Made by a program: the position numbers and the translations under genes. A stretch of 64,000 nucleotides of DNA. Source: JALZMG01 sp963844175 (GTDB lineage: Bacteria > Actinomycetota > Acidimicrobiia > Acidimicrobiales > Ilumatobacteraceae). The stretch lies in NCBI GenBank assembly GCA_963844175.1, contig CAWJNE010000022.1:248001-312000 (forward strand), read 5' to 3'. How positions within the stretch are numbered: position 1 is the first letter of the stretch; each line of letters starts with the position of its first letter. Positions 32,722-41,082 of this stretch are shown here, piece by piece. A model generated the notes under the pieces. The model was not told where the DNA came from, searched no databases, and worked only from the letters and a program-made list of their open reading frames with translations.

Positions 32722-35097
32722 GTGACGACCTGGGGTCCGTCGAAGCGGCGCACCAAGCGCTCGCCGGCACCGCGCCGGGCCCCGGCGCGCGCGTCGTCGG
32801 CCGATCGCACCGACCCGGACGCCCCGCGCACCCGGCGTGAGCAGGCCACGGACGAGCTGCGCACGGGGCTCGACGAGCGCCAGCAGGAGCTGATCGGCAT
32901 CGGCCTGCTCGTCGGTGGCCTGCTGCTGGCGCTGGCCACGTTCTTCGACCTCGCCGGTCCGCTCGGCCGCGGCCTGCGCTCGCTGCTCGGATGGCTGTTC
33001 GGCTTCGGGCTGTACGCCGTCCCGGTGGTGCTGGTCGGCGTCGGCATCGCCCTGATCAAGCGGGGACGCTCGACGAGCCCGTTCCGCCTGGCCATCGGGT
33101 GGGCGCTGGTCGGCGTGGCCGCGCTGGGCCTGATGCACGTCATCTGGGGACCGGAGGGGTTCTCCGACCTCGACGAGCTCGACGACGCCGGGGGCGTGAT
33201 CGGGTCGCTGGCCGGCGAGCCGTTGCAGGCGCTCGTCGCGCCGGTAGGGGCGATCGTGGTGATGCTCGGGATCGTCGTCGGCGGCGTGCTGCTGATCACC
33301 CGCACGTCGCTGCGCACGATGGCCGCCCGCACGGGGGCCGGCGTCGGCTCCGTCGCCCGTCCGATCGGACGGGCGGCCCGTCGGGCCCTGCGCGACCTGT
33401 CGTCGCTGAGCAGCGACGACGAGGACGACGGCCGGCGCGATCCGACCACGACCGATGTCCTGCCGGCGCTGCCGCCGCCGACCGTCTACGACGCGGCAGA
33501 GGACTTCGGCGACGCGCTGCCGCCGCCGTCGGCGTCTCGGCGCAACGGCCGGCGCACCCCAACACCGGGCACCGCAGCGTCGCCCGGTGACGGCCAGCAG
33601 CTCGGCCAGTGGACCCTGCCGCCGACGACGCTGCTGCACCGCACGGGCGCCCACACCGTGAACCGAGCCGAGGTCGAGGCGCGCGGCCAGGTGCTCCAGG
33701 AGTCGTTGCGGCAGCACGGCGTCGACACCACGTTGGTCGGCATGACCGTCGGCCCGACGGTCACCCGCTTCGAGCTCGAACTCGGCCCCGGCGTCAAGGT
33801 CGCCCGGGTCACGAGCCTGCAGCGCGACATCGCCTACGCCATGGCCGCCACCGACGTGCGCATCCTGGCCCCGATCCCCGGGCGATCGGCAATCGGCGTG
33901 GAGGTGCCGAACCACGCCCGCCAGCTCGTCGCCCTCGGCGACCTGCTCGTCTCGGCGGAGGCCGCTGCGGCGAGCGGCCCGCTGGAGGTGGCGATCGGCA
34001 AGGACATCGCCGGCAAGGCCGTGTTCCTCGACCTGGCCACCACCCCCCACCTGCTGATCGCGGGGGCCACCGGTGCCGGTAAGTCCAGCGCCCTCAACTG
34101 CATCATCACCTCGTTGCTGATGCGCACGACCCCGGACCAGGTGCGGCTGATCCTGATCGACCCCAAGCAGGTCGAGATGGGTCAGTACATGCGCCTCCCC
34201 CACCTGCTGACCCAGCCGGTCACCAACCCCAAGAAGGCGGCCAACGCCCTGTCCTGGGCGGTCAAGGAGATGGAGCGGCGCTACGACCTGCTCTCGGAAG
34301 TCGGCTTCCGCGACGTCGGTGGCTACAACGAGGCGTTCGACCGGGGCCAGCTGACCAGCGACCCGGACCGCCCGGCCGACGCGCAGTACGAGCGGCTGCC
34401 GTACATCGTCGTCGTCGTCGACGAGCTCAACGATCTGATGATGGTCGCCGCCCGTGACGTCGAGGAGTCGATCACCCGCATCGCCCAGAAGGCCCGGGCT
34501 GTCGGCATCCACCTCATCGTCGCCACGCAGCGACCGAGCGTGAACGTCATCACGGGCGTGATCAAGGCGAACATCCCGGCCCGCATCGCCTTCGCCGTGT
34601 CCAGCCTCACCGACTCGCGGGTGATCCTCGATCAGCCCGGTGCCGAGAAGCTGGTCGGCAAGGGCGACATGCTGCTCCTCCCCGGCAACTCGTCGGTCGC
34701 CCACCGCGTGCAGGGCTCGTTCGTCAGCGAGGACGAGGTGCGCAAGGTCGTGGCCCACTGGCGGCGCCAGGCGCCGGAGGTCGAGTACGTCAGCGGCGTG
34801 GAGGGCGAGGAGGACCTGTTCACGTCGAGCGGCATGTCCTTCAACAGCTCCGGAGCGGCGGACGACGACGACATGGCGATCCTGCGCCAGGCGATGGAGC
34901 TGGTGGTGCGCAGCCAGCTCGGCTCGACGTCGATGCTGCAGCGCAAGCTGAAGATCGGCTTCGCCCGCGCCGGCCGCGTGATGGACCTCCTCGAGCAGCG
35001 CGGGGTCGTCGGGCCCAGCGAGGGCTCCAAGGCACGGGCCGTGCTGATGACGGTCGAGGAGTTCGAGCTCCTGCAGACCGCCGAAACCCGCGAGTAA
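32722..35097 (+). CDS. ftsK: DNA translocase FtsK/SpoIIIE
   Basis: Septal DNA pump that clears the chromosome terminus at division. Four N-terminal membrane segments (about 50-195), a shorter than usual P/R-rich linker (about 210-310), and the RecA-like motor with Walker A GATGAGKSSA at 448-457 (Lys454) and Walker B YIVVVVDELNDL. The C-terminal gamma winged-helix domain (LQRKLKIGFARAGRVMDLLEQRGVVG) reads KOPS orientation sites. 791 residues from GTG 32722. Confidence 0.95.
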   Translation: MTTWGPSKRRTKRSPAPRRAPARASSADRTDPDAPRTRREQATDELRTGLDERQQELIGIGLLVGGLLLALATFFDLAGPLGRGLRSLLGWLFGFGLYAVPVVLVGVGIALIKRGRSTSPFRLAIGWALVGVAALGLMHVIWGPEGFSDLDELDDAGGVIGSLAGEPLQALVAPVGAIVVMLGIVVGGVLLITRTSLRTMAARTGAGVGSVARPIGRAARRALRDLSSLSSDDEDDGRRDPTTTDVLPALPPPTVYDAAEDFGDALPPPSASRRNGRRTPTPGTAASPGDGQQLGQWTLPPTTLLHRTGAHTVNRAEVEARGQVLQESLRQHGVDTTLVGMTVGPTVTRFELELGPGVKVARVTSLQRDIAYAMAATDVRILAPIPGRSAIGVEVPNHARQLVALGDLLVSAEAAAASGPLEVAIGKDIAGKAVFLDLATTPHLLIAGATGAGKSSALNCIITSLLMRTTPDQVRLILIDPKQVEMGQYMRLPHLLTQPVTNPKKAANALSWAVKEMERRYDLLSEVGFRDVGGYNEAFDRGQLTSDPDRPADAQYERLPYIVVVVDELNDLMMVAARDVEESITRIAQKARAVGIHLIVATQRPSVNVITGVIKANIPARIAFAVSSLTDSRVILDQPGAEKLVGKGDMLLLPGNSSVAHRVQGSFVSEDEVRKVVAHWRRQAPEVEYVSGVEGEEDLFTSSGMSFNSSGAADDDDMAILRQAMELVVRSQLGSTSMLQRKLKIGFARAGRVMDLLEQRGVVGPSEGSKARAVLMTVEEFELLQTAETRE

Positions 35098-35188
35098 GTC
35101 CCCGAGCGTTCGTACCGCAACGAGGATGACCGCCCAAGCCGTTCTTGGAATCGGTCCGATGCTGGGGTGATGTGGCACCATCCCGCCA

Positions 35189-35298
35189 GTGAGCGAGCGA
35201 GTCTTCGAGCGAACGAACCATCAAGCACGGTCTTCGGCTCATTGGTGCACCCCACCATCCACTATCGCGTCGCACGTCGACAGGGTGCACCAATGAGC
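35189..35298 (+). repeat. Repeat family C, copy 1, ending on the SMP-30 start codon
   Basis: Begins GTGAGCGAGCGAGTCTTCGA and ends GGTGCACCAATGAGC. The arms GCTCATTGGTGCACC (35237-35251) and GGTGCACCAATGAGC (35284-35298) are perfect complements, so the ATG at 35293 would lie in a 15-bp stem. Homologous copies lie at 40873-40976, 40977-41080 and (partly) 55966-56019. It fills most of the gap after ftsK; nothing else is seen in 35098-35188. Confidence 0.8.
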
Positions 35299-36219
35299 GA
35301 CCTGACCGAGATCACCAGCGGGCTGCGGTTCCCGGAGGGGCCCGTGGCGATGGCCGACGGCAGCATCGTGCTGGTCGAGATGTTCGGGCCGTGCATCACC
35401 CGCGTCCAGCCGGACGGCACGACCGAGACGGTGGCCGAGATCACGGGTGGACCCAACGGGTTGGCGGTCGGACCCGACGGCGCCCTGTTCCTGTGCAACA
35501 ACGGGGGGTGCTTCACGCCCGTCGAGCTGATGGGCCTGCTCCTGCCCGGCCCGTTCGACCCCGGTCGATACGTCGGCGGCCGCATCCAGCGCGTCGACGC
35601 CGACTCGGGCGACGTCACCGACCTCTACACCGAATGCAACGGGCGTCCACTGCGGGCGCCCAACGACCTCGTCATGGACGGCCACGGCGGGTTCTGGTTC
35701 ACGGACCACGGCATCCGCGACACCCACGGCGCCCGCACCAGCGACCTCACCGGCATCTACTGGGCTCGCTGCGACGGGTCCGAGATCCGCGAGGTGGTGT
35801 TTCCCGTGGAGTCCCCGAACGGGATCGGCCTCTCGCCCGACGGCACCACCCTCTACTGGGCCGAGACCCACGCCGGCCGGGTGTTCCAGCGCCAGGTCGT
35901 CGAGCCCGGCGTGCTGGCCGACGCCGTTCCGCTGGACCCGTCGGCGGTGCTCCACGGCCTCCCGGGGTACCAGTTGCTCGACTCGCTGGCCGTCGACGCC
36001 GAGGGGTGGGTCACGGTGGCGACGCTCCTCAACGGCGGCGTCACTTCGATCTCGCCAGACGGCGCGACGATCGAGTTCCTGGAGACGGGAGACCCGCTGA
36101 CCACCAACGTCTGCTTCGGCGGCGAGGACGGGCGCACGGCGTACATCACGCTGTCCGGCACCGGCCGGTTGGTGTCGGCGCCCTGGCCCCGCGCCGGCCT
36201 GACCCTTGCCCACCAGTGA
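35293..36219 (+). CDS. SMP-30/gluconolactonase/strictosidine synthase-like protein
   Basis: A 308-residue six-bladed beta-propeller. GLRFPEGPVAM near the start holds the metal-binding Glu; NGLAV, RAPNDLVMDGHGGFWFTDHG and SPNGIGLSPDGTTLYWAETHAGRV are typical blade motifs with the Asn/Asp ligands. Such enzymes hydrolyse sugar lactones or other esters; the substrate is unknown. The start ATG sits at the end of a repeat hairpin. Downstream are a family B fragment and an F420-type gene. Confidence 0.85.
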   Translation: MSDLTEITSGLRFPEGPVAMADGSIVLVEMFGPCITRVQPDGTTETVAEITGGPNGLAVGPDGALFLCNNGGCFTPVELMGLLLPGPFDPGRYVGGRIQRVDADSGDVTDLYTECNGRPLRAPNDLVMDGHGGFWFTDHGIRDTHGARTSDLTGIYWARCDGSEIREVVFPVESPNGIGLSPDGTTLYWAETHAGRVFQRQVVEPGVLADAVPLDPSAVLHGLPGYQLLDSLAVDAEGWVTVATLLNGGVTSISPDGATIEFLETGDPLTTNVCFGGEDGRTAYITLSGTGRLVSAPWPRAGLTLAHQ

Positions 36220-36222
36220 CCT

Positions 36223-36250
36223 GATGATGCCCTCGCTCGCTCCGACGAGC
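36223..36250 (+). repeat. Post-stop repeat, family B, short remnant
   Basis: CTCGCTCGCTCCGACGAGC after the SMP-30 stop matches only the first part of the family B element. Confidence 0.5.
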
Positions 36251-36255
36251 CGATC

Positions 36256-36630
36256 GTGAGCTGGCTCGACCCGTACGCCGACGTCGAGTGCTGCTACGTC
36301 ACGACCACCGGGCGCAGGACGGGGCGGCGCCACGAGATCGAGATCTGGTTCGGGCTGATCGACGACACGATGTACCTCATCTCGGGCAACGGCCCGACCG
36401 CCGATTGGTTCCGCAACCTGCAAGCAGACCCCGTGGTCACCGTGCGGCTCGACGACGAGCGCCGCCAGGGCCGGGCGCGGGTGGTCACCGACGCCGACGA
36501 ACGGCGCCGTGTCGGCGACTCGATGGGAGCCAAATACATCTGGGACGGCGACGCTTCGATCGGGCTGACGTACGCGGCGTGGTGCTACGACGTGCCGGCT
36601 GCGGCAATCGAGTTCCCAGACGGCCAGTAG
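36256..36630 (+). CDS. Deazaflavin (F420)-dependent nitroreductase family protein
   Basis: A 124-residue split beta-barrel protein of the Ddn/FDOR-B type: TTTGRRTGRRHEIEIWFGL, YLISGNGPTADWFRNLQADPVVTVRL and a C-terminal YDVPAAAIEF. The family uses F420H2 or is lipid-associated. No cofactor-loading gene is nearby. GTG start; the stop codon lies inside the -10 box of rimO. Confidence 0.8.
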   Translation: MSWLDPYADVECCYVTTTGRRTGRRHEIEIWFGLIDDTMYLISGNGPTADWFRNLQADPVVTVRLDDERRQGRARVVTDADERRRVGDSMGAKYIWDGDASIGLTYAAWCYDVPAAAIEFPDGQ

Positions 36631-36633
36631 ATT
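36628..36633 (+). promoter_or_regulatory. Possible -10 box of rimO, overlapping the previous stop
   Basis: TAGATT, 8 bases before the rimO GTG at 36642. Confidence 0.4.
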
Positions 36634-36641
36634 CGCCCGAC

Positions 36642-37940
36642 GTGCCCCGCTTCTACGTCGAGACGCTGGGCTGTCCCAAGAACCAGGTCGACTCCGACAA
36701 GCTCGTCGGCACGCTCGTCGACGACGGGATGATCGCCACGTCCGAGCCGGGCGCCGCCGACCTGATCGTCGTCAACACGTGCGCCTTCATCGACGCCGCC
36801 CGCCGCGAGTCCATCGACACCGTGCTCGCCCTCGGCGAGCAGCGACGGCCCGGCGCCCGACTCGTCGTCACCGGCTGCATGGCCGAGCGCTACGGCGACG
36901 AGCTGGCCGCCGCCCTCCCCGAGGTCGACCAGGTCGCCGGGTTCGGGGTCCGCTTCCACGAGCCGGCCCGCCACCGGCCGCTGATCCCGGTGACCACCGC
37001 CGACCTGCCGGCGATGGATCTGCTCGAGCTGCCCCGCCCGCCGGCCGAGGCACCATGGGCGTACATCAAGATCGCCGAGGGCTGCGACCGCAAGTGCGGG
37101 TTCTGCGCCATCCCGTCGTTCCGCGGCCCGCAGCGCAGCCGGACGATGTCCTCGATCCTCGGCGAAGTCGATGCGCTCGGCGCCCGGGAGATCGTGCTCG
37201 TCGCCCAGGATCTCGCTTCGTACGGCAAGGACGTCCCCGGCGAGCTCGGCGCCGGGGCCATCGTGCCGCTCGTGCGCGCCGTGGCCGATCGCGTCGACCG
37301 CGTGCGTCTGCTGTACCTCTACCCGAGCGATCTCACCGACGCGCTGATCGACGCCATCTGCGACAGCGGAGTGCCCTACTTCGACCTCTCCCTGCAGCAC
37401 GTCAGCAAGCCCCTGTTGCGCCGCATGCGGCGGTGGGGTGACGGCGACCGCTTCCTGCGCCGCATCGCCGACATCCGCGCCCGCCAGCCGGAGGCCGCCT
37501 TCCGCAGCAACTTCATCGTCGGCTACCCCGGTGAGACCGAGCGCGACCACGACGAGCTGTTGCGGTTCGTCGAGGAGGCGCAGGTCGACTGGTGCGGGTT
37601 CTTCGCCTACAGCGCCGAGGTTGGCACGTACGCCGCCGGGCTCGACGGCGCGGTGCCGGCCGGGCTCGTGGCCGACCGGCTGAGCGAGCTCGGCGAGCTG
37701 CAGGACGCGATCACCGCGGACCGGCGGGACCAGCTGATCGGCCGCACGCTGGAGGTGCTGGTCGACGCGCCGGGTGTCGGGCGCAGCCATCGGGAGGCCC
37801 CCGAGATCGACGGTGTCGTGCACGTCGCCCAGACCGCCGTTGTCGGCGACCTCGTCCAAACGGAGATCGTCGACGCCCTCGGACCGGACCTCATCGGTGC
37901 GGGCGCGCTCGCCGGGCCGGCGACGGAGGGTGCCGACTGA
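36642..37940 (+). CDS. rimO: Ribosomal protein S12 methylthiotransferase RimO
   Basis: Radical-SAM enzyme that methylthiolates Asp in S12. The UPF0004 domain holds Cys11, Cys47 and Cys79 (second cluster); the radical SAM motif CDRKCGFC gives Cys148, 152 and 155; PSFRGPQRSR, LYLYPSD and DLSLQHVS are RimO rather than MiaB features. A TRAM domain ends the protein. 432 residues from GTG. The stop overlaps the next start (TGATG). Confidence 0.93.
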   Translation: MPRFYVETLGCPKNQVDSDKLVGTLVDDGMIATSEPGAADLIVVNTCAFIDAARRESIDTVLALGEQRRPGARLVVTGCMAERYGDELAAALPEVDQVAGFGVRFHEPARHRPLIPVTTADLPAMDLLELPRPPAEAPWAYIKIAEGCDRKCGFCAIPSFRGPQRSRTMSSILGEVDALGAREIVLVAQDLASYGKDVPGELGAGAIVPLVRAVADRVDRVRLLYLYPSDLTDALIDAICDSGVPYFDLSLQHVSKPLLRRMRRWGDGDRFLRRIADIRARQPEAAFRSNFIVGYPGETERDHDELLRFVEEAQVDWCGFFAYSAEVGTYAAGLDGAVPAGLVADRLSELGELQDAITADRRDQLIGRTLEVLVDAPGVGRSHREAPEIDGVVHVAQTAVVGDLVQTEIVDALGPDLIGAGALAGPATEGAD

Positions 37941-38500
37941 TGGTCGACCCGAGGACGCTGGCGTCGTGGGCCAACGCCATCACCGCCGGTCGGCTGCTGC
38001 TGTCGCCGGTGATGTTCGTGCTCATCCCGGACCACGACCAAGGCGCGTGGGCGGCGTGGGGCCTGTGGTTCGTGCTGTGCCTCAGCGACGCCTTCGACGG
38101 TTTCATCGCCCGTCGCCGCGGCCCGACCCGCTCGGGTGCGTTCCTCGACCCGCTGGCCGACAAGGTGCTGGTCCTGGGGGCGATGTTCATGCTCGTCCGC
38201 AACGGCATGTTCTGGATCGTGCCGGTGGCGATCATCGCCGTCCGCGAGTTCGTCATCTCCATGTACCGCACGGTCGCAGGCACGAGGGGTGTCAGCATCC
38301 CGGCCAGCCGGTCTGCGAAGAACAAGACGCTGGCCCAGCAGCTCGCCGTCGGGTTCGCGCTGTGGCCGCTGACGGCGCAGAACGCCACGTGGCTGTGGAC
38401 GGGCATGCTCTGGATCGCCGTCGTCCTGGCGTTGGTCAGCGGCTGGGAGTACCTGTGGCGGGCGCACGTCTCCCGGGTCGAAGCCGTCCACGCCATCTGA
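37940..38500 (+). CDS. pgsA: CDP-diacylglycerol-glycerol-3-phosphate 3-phosphatidyltransferase
   Basis: Makes phosphatidylglycerophosphate in the membrane. 186 residues with about five or six hydrophobic segments. The CDP-alcohol transferase signature is complete: Asp50, Asp53, Gly54, Ala57, Arg58, Gly66, Asp70, Asp74. The rimO-pgsA-cinA order and TGATG overlaps support co-translation. Other CDP-alcohol enzymes cannot be excluded but this neighbourhood is typical for pgsA. Confidence 0.9.
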   Translation: MVDPRTLASWANAITAGRLLLSPVMFVLIPDHDQGAWAAWGLWFVLCLSDAFDGFIARRRGPTRSGAFLDPLADKVLVLGAMFMLVRNGMFWIVPVAIIAVREFVISMYRTVAGTRGVSIPASRSAKNKTLAQQLAVGFALWPLTAQNATWLWTGMLWIAVVLALVSGWEYLWRAHVSRVEAVHAI

Positions 38501-39768
38501 TGCGCTGCGACGTCGTGGCCGTCGGGACCGAGCTGCTGCTCGGTCAGATCAACGACACGAACTCGTCATGGATCGGCGAGCAGCTGGCGGGCAGCGGGAT
38601 CGACTCGCTGCTGCAGGTCAAGGTGGGCGACAACGTCGGGCGGATCACCGCCGCGCTGCGTGACCGGCTGGCCGACGCCGACGCCGTCATCGTCACCGGC
38701 GGCCTCGGTCCGACCCACGACGACCTCACCCGCGACGCCATCGCCGACGTGATGGGTGTCGACCTGCACCTCGACGAGTCCGTGGCCGACGTGATCCGCG
38801 ACCTCTTCGCCGCCCGGGGCCGGTCGATGCCGGAGAACAACCTGCAACAGGCGATGGTGCCCGACGGGGCCACCGTGATCCCGCAGACCCGAGGCACCGC
38901 GCCCGGACTGATCTGCCCCGTGGGCGATCGCGTCGTGTACGCCGTGCCCGGCGTCCCGCACGAGATGCGCGACATGGTGGAGCGGGCGGTGCTGCCCGAC
39001 CTGCGGCGGCGGGCCGGGGACCAGGGCGTCATCCTCAGCCGGGTGGTGAAGACCTGGGGGGAGAGCGAGAGCGGCCTCAACGAGCGGTTGGACGACGTGA
39101 TCGAGCGGCTCGAGGCGTCCGGCGACCCGACGCTGGCGTTCCTCGCCCGCGGTTGGCTCGGCCTGCACATCCGCCTGACGACCCGCCAGCCGACTGCGCA
39201 GGCGGCCACGGAGCTGCTCGACCACTGGGACGGGGAAGTGCGGTCGGTCGTCGGACCCCTCGTGTTCGGCGTCGACGACGACTCGATGGAGTCCGTCGTG
39301 CTCGATGCGCTGCGCGCCAGGGGGTGGTCACTTGGTCTGGCCGAGTCGTTGACCGGCGGGCTGGTCGCCGCCCGCCTGACGGAGATCCCCGGGGCCAGCG
39401 ACGTGCTGCGCGGGTGCATCGTGTCCTATGCCGGCGACGTGAAGCGCGATCTGCTCGGCGTGGCGCCCGGGCCGGTCGTCAACGAGGAGTCGGCGGCGGC
39501 GATGGCTGACGGCGCCCGCCGGCTGCTCGGCGCCGACGTCGGCCTGGCCCTCACCGGTGTGGCCGGACCGACCGAGCAGGACGGCGTCGCGGTCGGCACC
39601 GTCTGCTTCGGCGTAGCCCTTCCGGACGGGACCACTACGACGACGCGCCGCCTCGGGACCCAGCGCGAGCAGATCCGCCAGTTCGCCGTGATCACCGCCC
39701 TCGACCTCCTCCGCCGCCGCCTCCACCCCCCATCCCCGATGCTGAGCGAGGATCGCCGCCAGATCTGA
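38500..39768 (+). CDS. cinA: CinA family protein (nicotinamide-nucleotide amidase type)
   Basis: 422 residues with two domains: an N-terminal molybdopterin-binding-like COG1058 domain (VAVGTELLLGQINDTNSSWIGEQL, TGGLGPTHDDLTRDA, PGVPHEMRDM) and the C-terminal pyridine nucleotide deamidase domain (LGLAESLTGGLVAARLTEIPGAS, GVAGPTEQDGVAVGTV) with the catalytic Ser in ESLTGG. The family salvages NMN and may hydrolyse ADP-ribose. ATG overlaps the pgsA stop. In many bacteria recA follows; here a tRNA and carD follow. Confidence 0.93.
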   Translation: MRCDVVAVGTELLLGQINDTNSSWIGEQLAGSGIDSLLQVKVGDNVGRITAALRDRLADADAVIVTGGLGPTHDDLTRDAIADVMGVDLHLDESVADVIRDLFAARGRSMPENNLQQAMVPDGATVIPQTRGTAPGLICPVGDRVVYAVPGVPHEMRDMVERAVLPDLRRRAGDQGVILSRVVKTWGESESGLNERLDDVIERLEASGDPTLAFLARGWLGLHIRLTTRQPTAQAATELLDHWDGEVRSVVGPLVFGVDDDSMESVVLDALRARGWSLGLAESLTGGLVAARLTEIPGASDVLRGCIVSYAGDVKRDLLGVAPGPVVNEESAAAMADGARRLLGADVGLALTGVAGPTEQDGVAVGTVCFGVALPDGTTTTTRRLGTQREQIRQFAVITALDLLRRRLHPPSPMLSEDRRQI

Positions 39769-39805
39769 CGGCAATCGCGCCACGGAACGTCGCGCGAGGC
39801 GCAAA

Positions 39806-39811
39806 TAGGCT
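39806..39811 (+). promoter_or_regulatory. Probable -10 box of tRNA-Arg
   Basis: TAGGCT, 9 bases before the first base of the tRNA. Confidence 0.45.
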
Positions 39812-39820
39812 GCACGACCG

Positions 39821-39895
39821 GCTCCCGTAGCTCAGTCAGGACAGAGCAGCGGCCTTCTAATCCGCAGCGCGCAGGTTCGAATCCTGCCGGGAGCG
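39821..39895 (+). tRNA. tRNA-Arg (anticodon TCT)
   Basis: A complete cloverleaf: acceptor GCTCCCG/CGGGAGC (7 bp), D arm GCTC/GAGC, anticodon arm GCGGC-CTTCTAA-TCCGC with anticodon TCT, T arm GCAGG-TTCGAAT-CCTGC, discriminator G. The C-T pair closing the anticodon loop is a mismatch. Only CC follows the discriminator, then G, so CCA is added after transcription. Confidence 0.93.
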
Positions 39896-39898
39896 CCG

Positions 39899-39904
39899 TA
39901 GCCT
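39899..39904 (+). promoter_or_regulatory. Possible -10 box of carD
   Basis: TAGCCT directly after the tRNA, 56 bases before carD, leaving room for a leader with GAGAGG (39946-39951) upstream of the GTG. Confidence 0.35.
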
Positions 39905-39960
39905 GGATCGCCCGGTCCCGGCAATCCCTCCTCGCCGGTCGACCCGAGAGGCGTTGTTCT

Positions 39961-40485
39961 GTGAACTTCAAGAAGGGCGAGACCATCATCTACCCCCAGC
40001 ACGGGGCGTGCATCGTGATGGGCACGAAGAAGATGGATGCGTTCGGCGAGAAGCGCGAATACCTCATCCTGCAGACGGTGATCAACGAGATGGTGCTGAA
40101 GGTGCCCGTCGACAAGGCCGAAGAGGTCGGCGTCCGGCCGCCTGTCTCCGCCGACGAGCTCGAGGACCTCGTGGCCGTGCTGTCGAAGCCCGACCCACGC
40201 GTCCCGTCCAACTGGAGCCGGCGGTTCAAGAACCACCAGGAGAAACTGAAGAGCGGGGACGTGTACCAGGTCGCCGAGGTCGTGCGGAACCTCGCCGCCC
40301 GCAACCGCGACGCGTCGCTGTCGGCGGCCGAGCGCACCATGTACGAGCGGGCGCGGGTGAACCTCGTCAGCGAGATCTCGCCGGCGCTGAAGGTGTCGGC
40401 GGAGGACGCCGAGGCCTACCTCGACGAGGCGCTCGCCAAGGGTGTGCTGCGCGGTCCGAAGGAACCCGCGGCGCGCAAGAAGTAG
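39961..40485 (+). CDS. carD: RNA polymerase-binding transcription factor CarD
   Basis: Stabilises the open complex at rRNA and other promoters. The N-terminal RNAP-interaction (Tudor-like) domain begins FKKGETIIYPQHGACIVMGTKK; the C-terminal helical DNA-binding domain includes SGDVYQVAEVVRNLAARNRDASLSAAERTMYERARVNLVSEIS. 174 residues, the mycobacterial CarD length. It is monocistronic and convergent with the gene at 40498. Confidence 0.95.
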   Translation: MNFKKGETIIYPQHGACIVMGTKKMDAFGEKREYLILQTVINEMVLKVPVDKAEEVGVRPPVSADELEDLVAVLSKPDPRVPSNWSRRFKNHQEKLKSGDVYQVAEVVRNLAARNRDASLSAAERTMYERARVNLVSEISPALKVSAEDAEAYLDEALAKGVLRGPKEPAARKK

Positions 40486-40497
40486 CCGGTCAGGCGC

Positions 40498-40878
40498 TCA
40501 GCGCCAGAACGCTTCGCTCTCGGCCGGCTTGGCGTCGACCATCCACAGCTCCGAGATCAGGTCGTCGCGCACGACCACGAGGAACCCGGCGAAGTTGTGC
40601 AAGGTGCGGCCGTCGCGCTCGGCCCTGATCTCGACCATCGCCAAGGTGCGGTCGGCGTCCACGTCGACCACCTGCGTCAAGCGGGCCGAGCCGCCTGCGG
40701 CGCGCAGATCCGGCGCACGGGCGAGGTAGCTGTCGCGACCGCGCACGATGGTGGCGGTGCCGTCGCCTTCGGTGATCGCGGCGAGCAGGTCCGGCGCCAG
40801 CAGCGTGCCGGCGGCGTCGAGCCGGCCCTCGTCGTAGCACTCGATGAACTGCCGCACCAGCGCGACGTGCTCGCTCAT
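40498..40878 (-). CDS. SnoaL/NTF2-like protein
   Basis: A 126-residue single-domain NTF2-fold protein: VRQFIECYDEGRLDAAGTLLAPDLLA at the start and RTLHNFAGFLVVVRDDLISELWMVDA at the end are typical of nuclear-transport-factor-2-like enzymes and binders. No catalytic residue can be named. The ATG at 40878 lies exactly at the end of a repeat hairpin; a longer frame to 40929 only translates the repeat. Upstream on the same strand is an SDR, 204 bases away across two repeat copies. Confidence 0.8.
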   Translation of the reverse strand: MSEHVALVRQFIECYDEGRLDAAGTLLAPDLLAAITEGDGTATIVRGRDSYLARAPDLRAAGGSARLTQVVDVDADRTLAMVEIRAERDGRTLHNFAGFLVVVRDDLISELWMVDAKPAESEAFWR

Positions 40879-40976
40879 TGGTGCACCCTCGCGATGTGCG
40901 ACGCCATCCACCGGTCTGCGGTGCACCAATGAGCCGAAGACCGTGCTTGATGGTTCGTTCGCTCGAAGACTCGCTC
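40873..40976 (-). repeat. Repeat family C, tandem copy 2
   Basis: First of two adjacent 104-base units. The arms 40873-40887 and 40920-40934 are perfect complements (15 bp) and include the start codon of the SnoaL-like gene on the minus strand. Confidence 0.85.
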
Positions 40977-41080
40977 GCTCATTGGTGCACCCTCGCGATG
41001 TGCGACGCCATCCACCGGTCTGCGGTGCACCAATGAGCCGAAGACCGTGCTTGATGGTTCGTTCGCTCGACGACTCGCTC
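40977..41080 (-). repeat. Repeat family C, tandem copy 3
   Basis: Nearly identical to 40873-40976 (one difference seen, AAGACT versus ACGACT, before the ends diverge) with the same hairpin arms at 40977-40991 and 41024-41038. The family sequence continues to 41086, through the stop codon of the SDR gene. Confidence 0.85.
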
Positions 41081-41082
41081 GC

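Noticed and set aside
40873..41080. Tandem repeats considered as a CRISPR fragment
   Set aside because: Units are 104 bases, directly adjacent without unique spacers, and no cas gene is nearby.
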